From JAZDOK01 sp043798715 (lineage in GTDB: Bacteria > Vulcanimicrobiota > JAZDOK01), in NCBI GenBank assembly GCA_043798715.1, contig JAZDOK010000034.1:5047-69046 (forward strand): a DNA stretch of 64,000 bases. Reading direction: 5' to 3'. The position numbers and the translations under genes were made by a program. Below the pieces are notes generated by a model. It had not been told where the DNA came from, made no database searches, and saw only the letters and a list, made by a program, of their open reading frames with translations. How positions within the stretch are numbered: the first letter of the stretch is position 1; each line of letters opens with the position of its first letter. This document shows positions 26,389 to 33,917 of the stretch, in pieces.

Positions 26389-27418
26389 CGGAGGCATAAA
26401 AAAAGTGGGTTGTGTTCTATGAAGGAACGAAGCAAACATCCTCTTCGTTGGAGCGACCGGCCATGACGACGCGCGGCAGTAGCCAAGCTTTCCACGTCCA
26501 GATACGGATTGTTGGCCAGGGGATTGGTCTTCAGGTAGCCCCAGACGAATTCCACTGGATTGAGTTCCGGGGCATAAGGGGGGAGAAACTCAACTCCAAC
26601 TGCCGGGAAGGTAGAAAGGAAAGTTGTTACCGACTTCGCCCGGTGGCAGTTCAGTCGGTCCCAAATCACCAAGAATGGTTTCCCTTTAAGTTGTCTGGAA
26701 AGTTGCTGGAGGAACGAGAGAACCAAAGAGGTGTTGATATTGGCGTCAGGGTGCAATCGAAAACAGCAACGAACCCCGTTGCGCTCAGGGGGAACATACA
26801 GCGCAGCGATCGCCGTGACCTTCTGGTGGGAGCGACCCCGTTGATACAAGACCGGAGTTGCCCCTTTAGGCGCCCAAGTGCGCCGAACCAATGGCGCCAT
26901 CATGAATCCCGACTCGTCCACGAACACCAAGGCGGCTTTCAGGCGTGCGGCGTTTTTTTTACTCGGGGCCATTCCTCCTTGACCCAACGATGGATCTCCT
27001 CTTCGTCGCGCTCCACTGCGCGGCGTTGGGGCTTCTGGGGGCTCCATCCCAGAGCGTGTAGGAGACGGCCAATATGATCCACATGATAACAGATCCCGAA
27101 CCGGTTCTGGATGAGTTGAGCCACGCGGGGGCAGGTCCACAAGTCGGTGGGGAACCCAGCGGCCTTCGCGCCCCGGGAAAGTGCTTTCTCCAATTTCCTC
27201 TGGGTCTTCTCATCCAGTTTAGAGGGACGGCCAGGGGTAGGGCGCGCCTTCAGGCCGCCGTCGCCGCAGTTCCGGAAGGAAGCATTCCATCGCCGAACGC
27301 TACGCCGATCGCATCCGACGAATCGCGCGACCTCCACCGGGGGGTGACCCTGTTTAAGGAGCTCGATGGCGCGGAGTCTACGTCGTTCCAAGTCTTGTGG
27401 GCTTCCAGGTGGTCTCAT
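26385..27418 (-). CDS. IS630-family transposase, made by -1 frameshift
   Basis: The first frame (27418 down to 26939) gives a helix-turn-helix part (VARFVGCDRRSVRRWNASF) and an IS630 winged helix-turn-helix (CPRVAQLIQNRFGICYHVDH). The catalytic part is in the -1 frame, ending at 26385: FVDESGF, IWDRLNCHRAK and LPPYAPELNPVEFVWGYLK supply the DDE acids. The frames meet at a run of eight A (26953-26960, minus strand). Slippage by one base there joins VKK to NAARLKAAL and gives a protein of about 345 residues. The frame is open to 27448, but AGGAGG before ATG 27418 marks the likely start. It appears functional. Confidence 0.9.
26953..26960 (-). promoter_or_regulatory. A8 slippery site for transposase frameshift
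   Basis: Eight consecutive A residues on the coding strand let the ribosome slip back one base from the upstream frame into the catalytic frame. Similar poly-A sites are known in IS630/ISY100-type elements. Confidence 0.75.
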
Positions 27419-27439
27419 AGGACACCTCCTGCCCACAGT

Positions 27440-27466
27440 ATAGGACATTACTTATGCAGTTGTCAA
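27440..27466 (-). repeat. right terminal inverted repeat of IS630-type element
   Basis: This is the partner of the left repeat. On the minus strand it begins TTGACAAC and ends GTCCTAT. Its outermost bases now provide the last sense codon (TAT, in part) and the TGA stop of mocA. Confidence 0.85.
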
Positions 27467-28068
27467 TAACCCCTGGATTCCAAGTCCGAGGGGGTGTCGA
27501 AGTCCCATAGAAGTTCCGCCCGCAAAACGGGGACTATCTCAATATCGGAGGGATTCTCCACGAGGAGACTCCGCCCACCTTCGTCCCCTCGAAGCGCCCG
27601 GAGCAACCGGAAATATTTGTTCCCAAACAGCACCGGGTGTCCTCGCTTTTTCTTGAATGCCGGGTAGACGATCCCTTTCCCGCTTTTCTTGTAAGATGCG
27701 ATGATCCGATTCACCACTTCGGCGGTAAGGTTCGGCTGGTCCCCGAGGGCGATAAGGACTGCCTCCGCCTGGGGGGAGACGGAGCTTAAGCCAGCCCGGA
27801 TGGAGGTGCTCATCCCCTCCCGGAAGTGCCGGTTGAGAACGATTTTTACCCTTGGATCGGTGATCTTCAGAGAATCCAGAATCTTCTCGAAGCCGTGCCC
27901 CAGCACCAGTACTATCTCCCCGACTTCCGACGCGATAAGGGCCGAAAGTGATTTTTCCAGCATGGTCTCCTCCCCGAAGAGGAGGAGCTGTTTCATCTCC
28001 CCCATCCGGGTGGACTCCCCCGCCGCCAGGAGAAGTGCGGAAATCAGGCTCCCTTGCCCAGATCCCAT
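27463..28068 (-). CDS. mocA: MocA/MobA-like molybdenum cofactor nucleotidyltransferase
   Basis: This type of enzyme adds CMP (MocA) or GMP (MobA) to molybdopterin. The 201-residue protein has the nucleotide-binding start ALLLAAGESTRMGEMKQLL, the ALGDQP metal motif and the region GHPVLFG, closest to MocA. The frame is open to 28155, but ATG 28068, 25 bp inside yqeC, is the sensible start. Its last codons were changed by the IS630-type insertion: the native TAG became TAT TGA, adding one tyrosine. The gene should therefore still work. It follows yqeC and a 2Fe-2S subunit in one operon. Confidence 0.9.
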   Translation of the reverse strand: MGSGQGSLISALLLAAGESTRMGEMKQLLLFGEETMLEKSLSALIASEVGEIVLVLGHGFEKILDSLKITDPRVKIVLNRHFREGMSTSIRAGLSSVSPQAEAVLIALGDQPNLTAEVVNRIIASYKKSGKGIVYPAFKKKRGHPVLFGNKYFRLLRALRGDEGGRSLLVENPSDIEIVPVLRAELLWDFDTPSDLESRGY

Positions 28069-28820
28069 ATCCCCCCCGAAAGATAATCTCCCCGTAAAAC
28101 CACCCGGGTCACCCGGGGATCGGGGGCAATCCCATGGCTGACCTCCAGAGCCCACTGGAGCTCCGGAAAACCGTCCACTTTGTTCAGGATCACCGTCACC
28201 CTGCCCGGCTGAGCCCGCTCCAGGTAGCCTCCGGGACTGGTGATGAGGTGAACCACTGATTCAGGCGTTATGAGTTCGCCTTCCTGGAGGCCGAGCACTT
28301 TGGCCGCCAGGGCCGGCCGGTGGACATATTCCTCCGAAAGGGGCCGACCAACGCAGTCAAGCCCGACCACCACCAGGATCTGCGTGGTGGCCGAAGGGAT
28401 GACCGGCTCATGAGGAGCGTATCCCTTCAATGACTTCATCCTGGCCCCGTCCGCCTCCACCAGAACGACATCCGTTTCTGCAAGATTCAACAGCTTGCCT
28501 ATGAAATCGCCGCTTAATCCGTCAAGCTTGCCTTCCGGAGAACAGCTCCTGGCAGCCAGGACACTGGGAAATTTATGAAGGGTTTCCCGCACCTGCCCGA
28601 GGAGAGTCTCCTCATCCTCATCTATGATAAGGGGAAGATCCTCTACGTCGGGTTTTTTGAGGTGGGTGGTGGTGGTCAGGATGGCCTTAAAGCCTCGTCG
28701 GGCCAATTCCCCGGCCAGGAGAAAGAGCAGGGTGGTTTTTCCCCCGCTCCCGGTGATGGAGATTATTTCCTTCTTTTCAATGCCGAAAATTTCACTTAAG
28801 AGGCGGCTACGAAGTGGCAT
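28044..28820 (-). CDS. yqeC: YqeC-type accessory protein for selenium-dependent molybdenum hydroxylases
   Basis: YqeC genes travel with selenium-dependent Mo hydroxylases, probably in cofactor maturation. The 258-residue protein starts with a P-loop, ITGSGGKTTLLFLLAGEL. It then shows VLVEADGARMKSLKGYAPHEPVIP, ILVVVGLDCVGRPL, HRPALAAKVLG and VTVILNKVDG, all typical of the family and its GTPase-like fold. It overlaps the 2Fe-2S gene by 14 bp upstream and mocA by 25 bp downstream, so the three are tightly coupled. Confidence 0.9.
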   Translation of the reverse strand: MPLRSRLLSEIFGIEKKEIISITGSGGKTTLLFLLAGELARRGFKAILTTTTHLKKPDVEDLPLIIDEDEETLLGQVRETLHKFPSVLAARSCSPEGKLDGLSGDFIGKLLNLAETDVVLVEADGARMKSLKGYAPHEPVIPSATTQILVVVGLDCVGRPLSEEYVHRPALAAKVLGLQEGELITPESVVHLITSPGGYLERAQPGRVTVILNKVDGFPELQWALEVSHGIAPDPRVTRVVLRGDYLSGGIWDLGKGA

Positions 28821-29280
28821 GGCTTTGTGCAGCGCGTGCTACGGCGGCGATGATCTTCTGGTAGCCGGTGCAGCGGCACAGGTTTCCGGCGAGGGCCCGC
28901 CGGATTTCCTCCCTCGACGGGGACGGATTTTTATCCAGGAGGGCTTTCGCCGAAAGAATCATTCCAGGGGTGCAGAAGCCGCACTGCACCGCTCCTTCCT
29001 CTAAAAAGGCCTTTTGGAGAGGATCCGGCCCGTTCTCGGAAAGGGCCTCAATTGTAACGACCTTTTTCCCCTGGAGGGAGCCGGCCAGGACCAGGCAGGC
29101 ATTTACCGCCTCTCCGTCAAGAAGGACCGTGCAGGCCCCGCAGTCTCCCACCCCGCAGCCCTCCTTGGTGCCGGTGAGACCGAGCCTCTCCCGGAGCAGG
29201 TGAAGCAGGGTCATTCTGGCCGGAACCGTGAGCACGGACTTTTTCCCGTTTACCGTGAATTCAAGTGCAATATCTTCCAT
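28807..29280 (-). CDS. (2Fe-2S)-binding subunit of a xanthine dehydrogenase/aldehyde oxidoreductase-type hydroxylase
   Basis: This small electron-transfer subunit has 157 residues. The plant-type ferredoxin site CGVGDCGACTVLLDG and the second cluster site CGFCTPGMILS plus CRCTGYQKI are both complete, as in XdhC/CoxS/NdhS-type subunits. The large molybdopterin subunit and FAD subunit that should accompany it are not next to it nor elsewhere in the window. It is the first gene of the set with yqeC and mocA. Confidence 0.92.
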   Translation of the reverse strand: MEDIALEFTVNGKKSVLTVPARMTLLHLLRERLGLTGTKEGCGVGDCGACTVLLDGEAVNACLVLAGSLQGKKVVTIEALSENGPDPLQKAFLEEGAVQCGFCTPGMILSAKALLDKNPSPSREEIRRALAGNLCRCTGYQKIIAAVARAAQSHATS

Positions 29281-29400
29281 TACCCGAAAAGATTAGACGG
29301 AGGCGGAGCGATTCCCTCCTGACTTGAAAAGCCCGGAAAGAAGGAATTGATTCAACTGCGTTGAACTTAGCTAAACTACATGAATAAGGAGGTTTTGCGC

Positions 29401-30129
29401 ATGGTTGCAAGCGAGGCCATCACTCTGGAATACAAGATGAAAAAAGGGGAAACGCTCCAGTACAAGGCAAATGTTTCTCTCCACCAGCAGTTGAAGGAAG
29501 AGGGGGAGATGAAAGAGGAACAGGATGTCAACACCTTCCTGGACATGCTGATGGTGCAGAAAGTAACCGAGATCTCCGGCAAGCAGTATGACATTGACGT
29601 GACGATCGAGTCGGGAAACGTGAAGCGCAACGGCGAACAGGAAGAATTGCCGAATGTGGGGCAGACTGTTTCCGTAAAGATGAACAGGGACGGGAAGATC
29701 ACCAAGACCTCCGTGGATTTCCCCTTCGAGCAGCCCCCTTTCCCCTCGAAACCGGTAAAACTGGGTGAATCATGGAAATCAGACAGCAAACTCTCCATCC
29801 CCGGGAAGCCGGAACCCTTCACCCTGACCTATGAATACACCCTAAAGGATTTTGCGAAAGTCCATGGCTATGACTGCGCGGAGATCGCCGTAAAGTGCCC
29901 GGAGACCATTATTCCGCTTGAGGGCGAAATGAAGCAGAAGCTGGTGGCGGGCGGCACCACCTATTTCGCCCACCGCGAGGGGAAACTCATTAAGTCGGAA
30001 GTCGAGACCAGGACCGAGGTCTCCGCTGAAAATACAATAGTCCTCACCAACACCAAGGTTAAAGTGGAACTTCTGGAACTGGCCGGCCCGGCAGCCACCG
30101 CCGCTGAAGAAGGCTACATCGTAAGCTGA
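29401..30129 (+). CDS. protein of unknown function, beta-rich
   Basis: This 242-residue protein lacks a signal peptide in the chosen frame. It consists of alternating strands (YKMKKGETLQYKANVSL, VKMNRDGKITKTSVDFP, LGESWKSDSKLSIPGK, LTYEYTLKDFAKVHGYDCAEI). This layout is reminiscent of DUF6263-like proteins, which are usually exported. The longer frame starts at ATG 29380, but AAGGAGG at 29386-29392 places the start at ATG 29401. A strong terminator follows. Confidence 0.75.
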   Translation: MVASEAITLEYKMKKGETLQYKANVSLHQQLKEEGEMKEEQDVNTFLDMLMVQKVTEISGKQYDIDVTIESGNVKRNGEQEELPNVGQTVSVKMNRDGKITKTSVDFPFEQPPFPSKPVKLGESWKSDSKLSIPGKPEPFTLTYEYTLKDFAKVHGYDCAEIAVKCPETIIPLEGEMKQKLVAGGTTYFAHREGKLIKSEVETRTEVSAENTIVLTNTKVKVELLELAGPAATAAEEGYIVS

Positions 30130-30150
30130 GATAAACATCCTTACAATATT

Positions 30151-30184
30151 AAGGAGCCCCCCCTCTGGCGGGGCTCCTTTTTTT
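30151..30184 (+). terminator. rho-independent terminator
   Basis: The stem AAGGAGCCCC pairs with GGGGCTCCTT around a short loop and is followed by a run of T (30178-30184). It ends the 29401 gene. It may also work for the convergent Spy-like gene, because the other strand has an A-rich lead-in. Confidence 0.85.
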
Positions 30185-30192
30185 GCCGGCAA

Positions 30193-30669
30193 TCAGCGCA
30201 TGCGGAGGATCATCCTGATCGCCATCAGGGTTAAGTGCCGCTGCTGCTCTGGGTTCAGAACCTTCCTGGTTTCAAAAAATTCGTCAAGCAGAATTTTCTG
30301 CTGCTGGTGCTCCAGAGCCATGATCCGGTTGAGCTGTTTACCTACTTTATTTCTGTCGGGAATCTCCTCCCGGAGAAAGTCAGCCATCTGGATACGGGCT
30401 TTCTGGGAGGAGATCCGTACGTCCTCCATCAGCCACTCATAGCGGGAATGAATCTTCTGGACCCGTAACTTTTGCTCCTCGGTCAAATTGAGGCGCTCCA
30501 ACGGGCCCTCGCCCGGAGGTTCCCCCGGATGGGGTGGAGGGGGCATTAGATCCTCCCGGGTGGTTCTTTGCTCTGCGCGAAAATTTGGACGCGCCGCATT
30601 GACGCTTCCCGCAAGAGAAAGCCATAAGAACGCCAGCGCAGCCAGGATGAAAAAGGACCTTTTTAGCAT
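30193..30669 (-). CDS. Spy/CpxP-like periplasmic protein
   Basis: This 158-residue protein has a signal peptide (LKRSFFILAALAFLWLSLAGSVNA). A Pro-rich stretch follows, then a helical region with two LTxxQ-like motifs (LNLTEEQKLR and LNPEQQRHLT) typical of Spy/CpxP/ZraP chaperone and metal-stress proteins. It is the last gene of the sigma/anti-sigma operon, so it may be the stress sensor or an effector. GGAGGA before ATG 30669 decides the start over the longer frame at 30690. Confidence 0.8.
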   Translation of the reverse strand: MLKRSFFILAALAFLWLSLAGSVNAARPNFRAEQRTTREDLMPPPPHPGEPPGEGPLERLNLTEEQKLRVQKIHSRYEWLMEDVRISSQKARIQMADFLREEIPDRNKVGKQLNRIMALEHQQQKILLDEFFETRKVLNPEQQRHLTLMAIRMILRMR

Positions 30670-30682
30670 GGAAATTCCTCCT

Positions 30683-31177
30683 TTATTCAAAACAGAGGGT
30701 CAGAAACCCCTTGGACTCATCGGAAAACAGGCCATGAATCTCCCCGATGTTCCCTCCCAGTTTTATTTTTATAGCGGAACCCGCTATATTCGACTCCTCA
30801 AGGGGAGCGCTGATGGTAAGAATATCGCGGGATGTGCTGCTGACTCTGCCAATCCGGTGGGCGGGCCAGAGAAATAAAGTGAAGCAGGCGGCGGACAGTA
30901 TAAGAATGACGGTCAGGGCCCAGGCCGGCCTGAAGAAGAAGAGGGGGGAAGGCCGCTCCCGGCGGATGCGCTCCGCGACAGTCGGGAGGAAACCCGGCGA
31001 GGGCTCCCGTTGAGGAAAGGCATCCAGGACCTGCCAGGCTCTCTTATAAAGTTTAAATTTATGTTCACAGGATGGACATGACTTGAGGTGTGAAGATATG
31101 TTGTCTTTCTCGGCGGCACCCGGATCGCCGTCCAGATACGCTGAAAACAATTCTACTGCACGGCTGCAGTTCATCAT
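30683..31177 (-). CDS. anti-sigma factor with zinc-binding N-terminus (ZAS-type)
   Basis: This 164-residue membrane protein keeps the paired ECF sigma factor inactive until a signal arrives. The N-terminus has the zinc anti-sigma motif H-x3-C-x2-C in SSHLKSCPSCEHKF. One membrane helix (PAWALTVILILSAACFTLFLW, about residues 86-106, split here only for description) is followed by an external tail of about 55 residues. It overlaps the sigma gene by 4 bp. Confidence 0.87.
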   Translation of the reverse strand: MMNCSRAVELFSAYLDGDPGAAEKDNISSHLKSCPSCEHKFKLYKRAWQVLDAFPQREPSPGFLPTVAERIRRERPSPLFFFRPAWALTVILILSAACFTLFLWPAHRIGRVSSTSRDILTISAPLEESNIAGSAIKIKLGGNIGEIHGLFSDESKGFLTLCFE

Positions 31178-31737
31178 TCATCCCTCCCATCGAGAAAAGG
31201 CGCCAATTTTTCCTTGAGCGCCAGCCGGGCCCGGTGGATCCTTGATTTCAGAGCCGGCAGGGATATTTTAAGGATTTCAGCCGCTTCTTCATAGGATAGA
31301 TCCTGATACCGGCAAAGGATGAGGGGCGCTCTCTGCTCCTGGGGAAGTGAGGTGACCGCCTCGTGCACGGCGGCGCTCAGGCTCTTCCGCTGAAATTCGG
31401 CCTCCGCGGACTCCGTACGGGGATGATTTAATCCAGTCTCGACCGCCTCATCCAGGGAAACGGTCCGGTTGCGGAAGAGGCCTCTTTTGTGATTTTGGCA
31501 GACCGAAAGGGTGATGCGATAAAGCCAGGTAAAAAAGGCGCAACGCTCCTTGAAGCGGCGCAGGCCGCGGAAGGCCCGAAGAAAGGTCTCCTGAGCCAGA
31601 TCCTCGGAGCCCTGGAAATCTCCGGTAAAGCGGTAGATCAAATTTATGACACTCCTGTGATGGCGGAGCACCAGAAGGTCAAAGGACGGAAGATCGCCGT
31701 CCTTTGCGTGCCGAACCAGTTCGCGATCTTCTTCCAA
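31174..31737 (-). CDS. ECF-type RNA polymerase sigma factor (RpoE-like)
   Basis: This 187-residue sigma factor has region 2 (NLIYRFTGDFQGSEDLAQET, FLRAFRGLRRFKERCAFFTW) and region 4 (LPQEQRAPLILCRYQDLSYE, EAAEILKISLPALKSRIHRA) and lacks regions 1 and 3. It uses a TTG start at 31737. The next two genes encode its zinc-type anti-sigma factor and a Spy-like protein. An ECF-type promoter lies directly upstream, which suggests self-activation in response to envelope stress. Confidence 0.93.
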   Translation of the reverse strand: MEEDRELVRHAKDGDLPSFDLLVLRHHRSVINLIYRFTGDFQGSEDLAQETFLRAFRGLRRFKERCAFFTWLYRITLSVCQNHKRGLFRNRTVSLDEAVETGLNHPRTESAEAEFQRKSLSAAVHEAVTSLPQEQRAPLILCRYQDLSYEEAAEILKISLPALKSRIHRARLALKEKLAPFLDGRDE

Positions 31738-31762
31738 AGCCTTCTATCACCATCCTGGAGAG

Positions 31763-31789
31763 TTAGACCTCTCACTCCCGAAAAAGTTG
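31763..31789 (-). promoter_or_regulatory. ECF-type promoter of the sigma operon
   Basis: On the minus strand CAACTT (31784-31789) and GTCTAA (31763-31768) are 15 bp apart, close to the GGAACTT/GTCTAA pattern of RpoE-like factors. It overlaps the very end of the upstream CFI-box gene region, 26 bp before the sigma start. Confidence 0.6.
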
Positions 31790-31791
31790 CG

Positions 31792-32310
31792 CTAAGATCG
31801 CGGATATTGCCTGATAATGATTTTTGCCAGCGCGACCGCGGGAACAATCAGCACCCGCCTGACGCAACTCTGAAGAAAGCGGCTCCGCTCGATGAAGGCG
31901 GCCAAAGGCGGAGAAATCAGGTTGTAGAGGGAAACGGCCCCTCTCCCAATTGGGAAACGGCTCAGATGGGTATCCCGGAATTCTCTGAGGATGAGAACTT
32001 CCGGCGCCATTTCGGATCCGCAGGCGGCCGTAGCGATAAAACACTTCTTGTGGGTTAGTTTCCTCTTTTTCTCCAGCAGTTCAACCGATTCTATCTCGTC
32101 CAAACCCTGTTTTTCATAGACCTTAAGGAGGACCTTTTCCACTTTAGCCCTTTCATCAATTCCCACGGCGGCGTTCCCCACCACGGACTCCAGGTGGCGC
32201 TGGGCCTGGGCCAGCGACTCGGCGGCCTCTTTCTTCCGGCCGGATGTCGTCAGCTTTTCAGCTTCCCCCATAAGGACGAGACCGAGCTCATAGGCTTCTT
32301 CCCACTGCAT
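31792..32310 (-). CDS. CFI-box C-terminal domain protein
   Basis: This 172-residue protein has two parts. The first 95 residues are helical with a TPR-like look. From about residue 96 it has the CFI-box region: CFIATAACGSEMAPEVLILR, EFRDTHLSRFPIGRGAVSLY and SPPLAAFIERSRFLQSCVRR, ending in a hydrophobic stretch. This C-terminal domain is widespread in bacteria of the environment and its function is not known. It is 33 bp downstream of the SPASM radical SAM gene and presumably in the same operon. Confidence 0.82.
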   Translation of the reverse strand: MQWEEAYELGLVLMGEAEKLTTSGRKKEAAESLAQAQRHLESVVGNAAVGIDERAKVEKVLLKVYEKQGLDEIESVELLEKKRKLTHKKCFIATAACGSEMAPEVLILREFRDTHLSRFPIGRGAVSLYNLISPPLAAFIERSRFLQSCVRRVLIVPAVALAKIIIRQYPRS

Positions 32311-32343
32311 AATTATCCTCCTTGATGCTCACTCGGATCTTAA

Positions 32344-33894
32344 TCAGGATACAAAATCACTCGGCATGTTCTTTTCGAGAATCACGCCGGTATGGTCTGT
32401 GTAGTATTTGAGTCTCTTTGGATCTTCCATCAGCCTCCAGAGGAATTCCTCGAAAATCCTGGAAAAGAATCCGCATAACTCATCCCCCCGGTAAATCTTC
32501 TTATGAAGGTTGTAGGCCGAGGTCGGGCAGGCCCCGTTGCAGAAAAATCGCCAGGCACAGGGAGCGCACCTGGTCATCTTGGAAGGATGGCGGCCGAAGA
32601 ACATCTTAGTCACGGGAGACTCCATCATGAGCTTGTTCAGGGGTCTGGGATCCCTCACGTTGCCGATTTTCCACTCGCTTACTCCGGAGAATTCATCACA
32701 GGGGTATATGTTGCCATGGACATCTATGCCGGTAACGGAGTTGATGGCCCCGCAGGGAGTCCTCAGGCACATGACACGCCGGTCTTTATGGACGATATTG
32801 GAGAGAATCTGGTTGACTTCCCGCACGTCAACTTTATTTCTCCCCGCCTCCTCGTTGATCTCCGCCACCCGCTCAAAGCCGTAGATGTATCCCGCAAAAA
32901 GGGGCACCTGGCGTTCGGGTAAACATCTGAGGCCCTCTTTAATGGATTTTATGCAGGCAAAAGTGGTCTTGAGAGCCATGGTGGGAACACCCTCGCCGGT
33001 AAGATGCTCAAAAGCCTCGGGATAATCCTCCGGATCCTGGAGGTCGGCCAGGACTCCGGCTCCGCAGAGGTATTTCTTGGCGATGGAATAGCCTCTCCAG
33101 GCATCCTCGTAGGTCCCCCGTCCGTCGTAATAGGTTCGGTACTTGTCGTGAATTCGCGGAGTTCCATCGAGACTGACCCCGACTCCAATGAAGTTATCGC
33201 TTAGAATCCGGCATCTTTCATCCGTCAGCAGCGAGCCGTTGGTCTGCAGCAGAAACTGTATTTTTTTGCCGTATTTCCTCATTATTTCGTATCCGAACTT
33301 GGCCCCCTCGATGAGCATGTCGAACATCAGCAGGGGTTCTCCCCCATGGAATTCAAAAGTGAACCTCGGCGAAGGTATTTCCGCGACCACCTTCTCGATT
33401 ATACGCTTCAGAGTATCCAGGGTCATGTCAGGCGCATTGGTGCTGCAGTTGGCATAACAGTAGGCACAGTTGAAATTGCATCGTTGAGTAACCCTGAGTA
33501 CGTGGAAATGAGCCAGTCCCTGTTTCTGATCCCACATTTTATCGTCGTAGTAACGGTGGTGATCGAGAGAGATCATCTGATTGAGATACAGGAATTCAAG
33601 GAACTGTTTCATCTCTTCCTCGGGGACCTCCGGAGTGGCAGCGAGGAGTTCTTTGTAGGTGATGGGTCTCTCCATAAGATTCAAATATCTGAGATCTGAT
33701 GCCAGGATTCTCATATATGTCGCCGTGTTCGGCTCTATGACAAGGCAGTATTCCCCCCGGCGGGAGAAGTAGAGCCCGTAAGTAGCCAGGAGAACGGTAT
33801 CGGGGCGCAGTTCCTCCCACGCATCCTTCTCAATTTTTTTGTGTTTGTCCCCCAGGATTTTCTGGAGCGTCGAACAGCCAACCGGCATTTCCAT
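32344..33894 (-). CDS. radical SAM/SPASM domain peptide-maturase-like protein
   Basis: SPASM radical SAM enzymes mostly modify peptides or mature enzymes. The 516-residue protein has an N-terminal winged-helix-like region (about residues 35-110) that resembles the peptide-binding RRE found in RiPP maturases. The 4Fe-4S motif CNFNCAYC is at 139-146. FHGGEPLL follows. The C-terminal SPASM set is complete, with C-x2-C-x5-C-x3-C in CAPCAWRFFCNGAC and outer cysteines. The sequence differs from typical SCIFF maturases. It lies between another radical SAM gene and a CFI-box gene. The substrate is unknown. Confidence 0.88.
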   Translation of the reverse strand: MEMPVGCSTLQKILGDKHKKIEKDAWEELRPDTVLLATYGLYFSRRGEYCLVIEPNTATYMRILASDLRYLNLMERPITYKELLAATPEVPEEEMKQFLEFLYLNQMISLDHHRYYDDKMWDQKQGLAHFHVLRVTQRCNFNCAYCYANCSTNAPDMTLDTLKRIIEKVVAEIPSPRFTFEFHGGEPLLMFDMLIEGAKFGYEIMRKYGKKIQFLLQTNGSLLTDERCRILSDNFIGVGVSLDGTPRIHDKYRTYYDGRGTYEDAWRGYSIAKKYLCGAGVLADLQDPEDYPEAFEHLTGEGVPTMALKTTFACIKSIKEGLRCLPERQVPLFAGYIYGFERVAEINEEAGRNKVDVREVNQILSNIVHKDRRVMCLRTPCGAINSVTGIDVHGNIYPCDEFSGVSEWKIGNVRDPRPLNKLMMESPVTKMFFGRHPSKMTRCAPCAWRFFCNGACPTSAYNLHKKIYRGDELCGFFSRIFEEFLWRLMEDPKRLKYYTDHTGVILEKNMPSDFVS

Positions 33895-33917
33895 TGTCTA
33901 AATAACCTTCTTTCTAT

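Larger units (their letters stand above)
26362..27466 (-). mobile_element. IS630-type insertion sequence, complete
   Basis: The element is about 1.1 kb with imperfect 27-bp terminal inverted repeats (26362-26388 and 27440-27466, 22 of 27 positions matching). Each outer end is flanked by TA (26360-26361 and 27467-27468), the target duplication expected of the IS630/Tc1 group. It encodes one transposase in two frames joined by a poly-A slippery run. It sits exactly in the stop codon of mocA: removing the IS and one TA gives TAG in frame. Confidence 0.92.

Noticed and set aside
32344..33894. SPASM radical SAM enzyme as the SCIFF maturase
   Set aside because: SCIFF maturases sit next to their precursor and differ in sequence from this protein; 18 kb separate them. 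It remains possible but unsupported.
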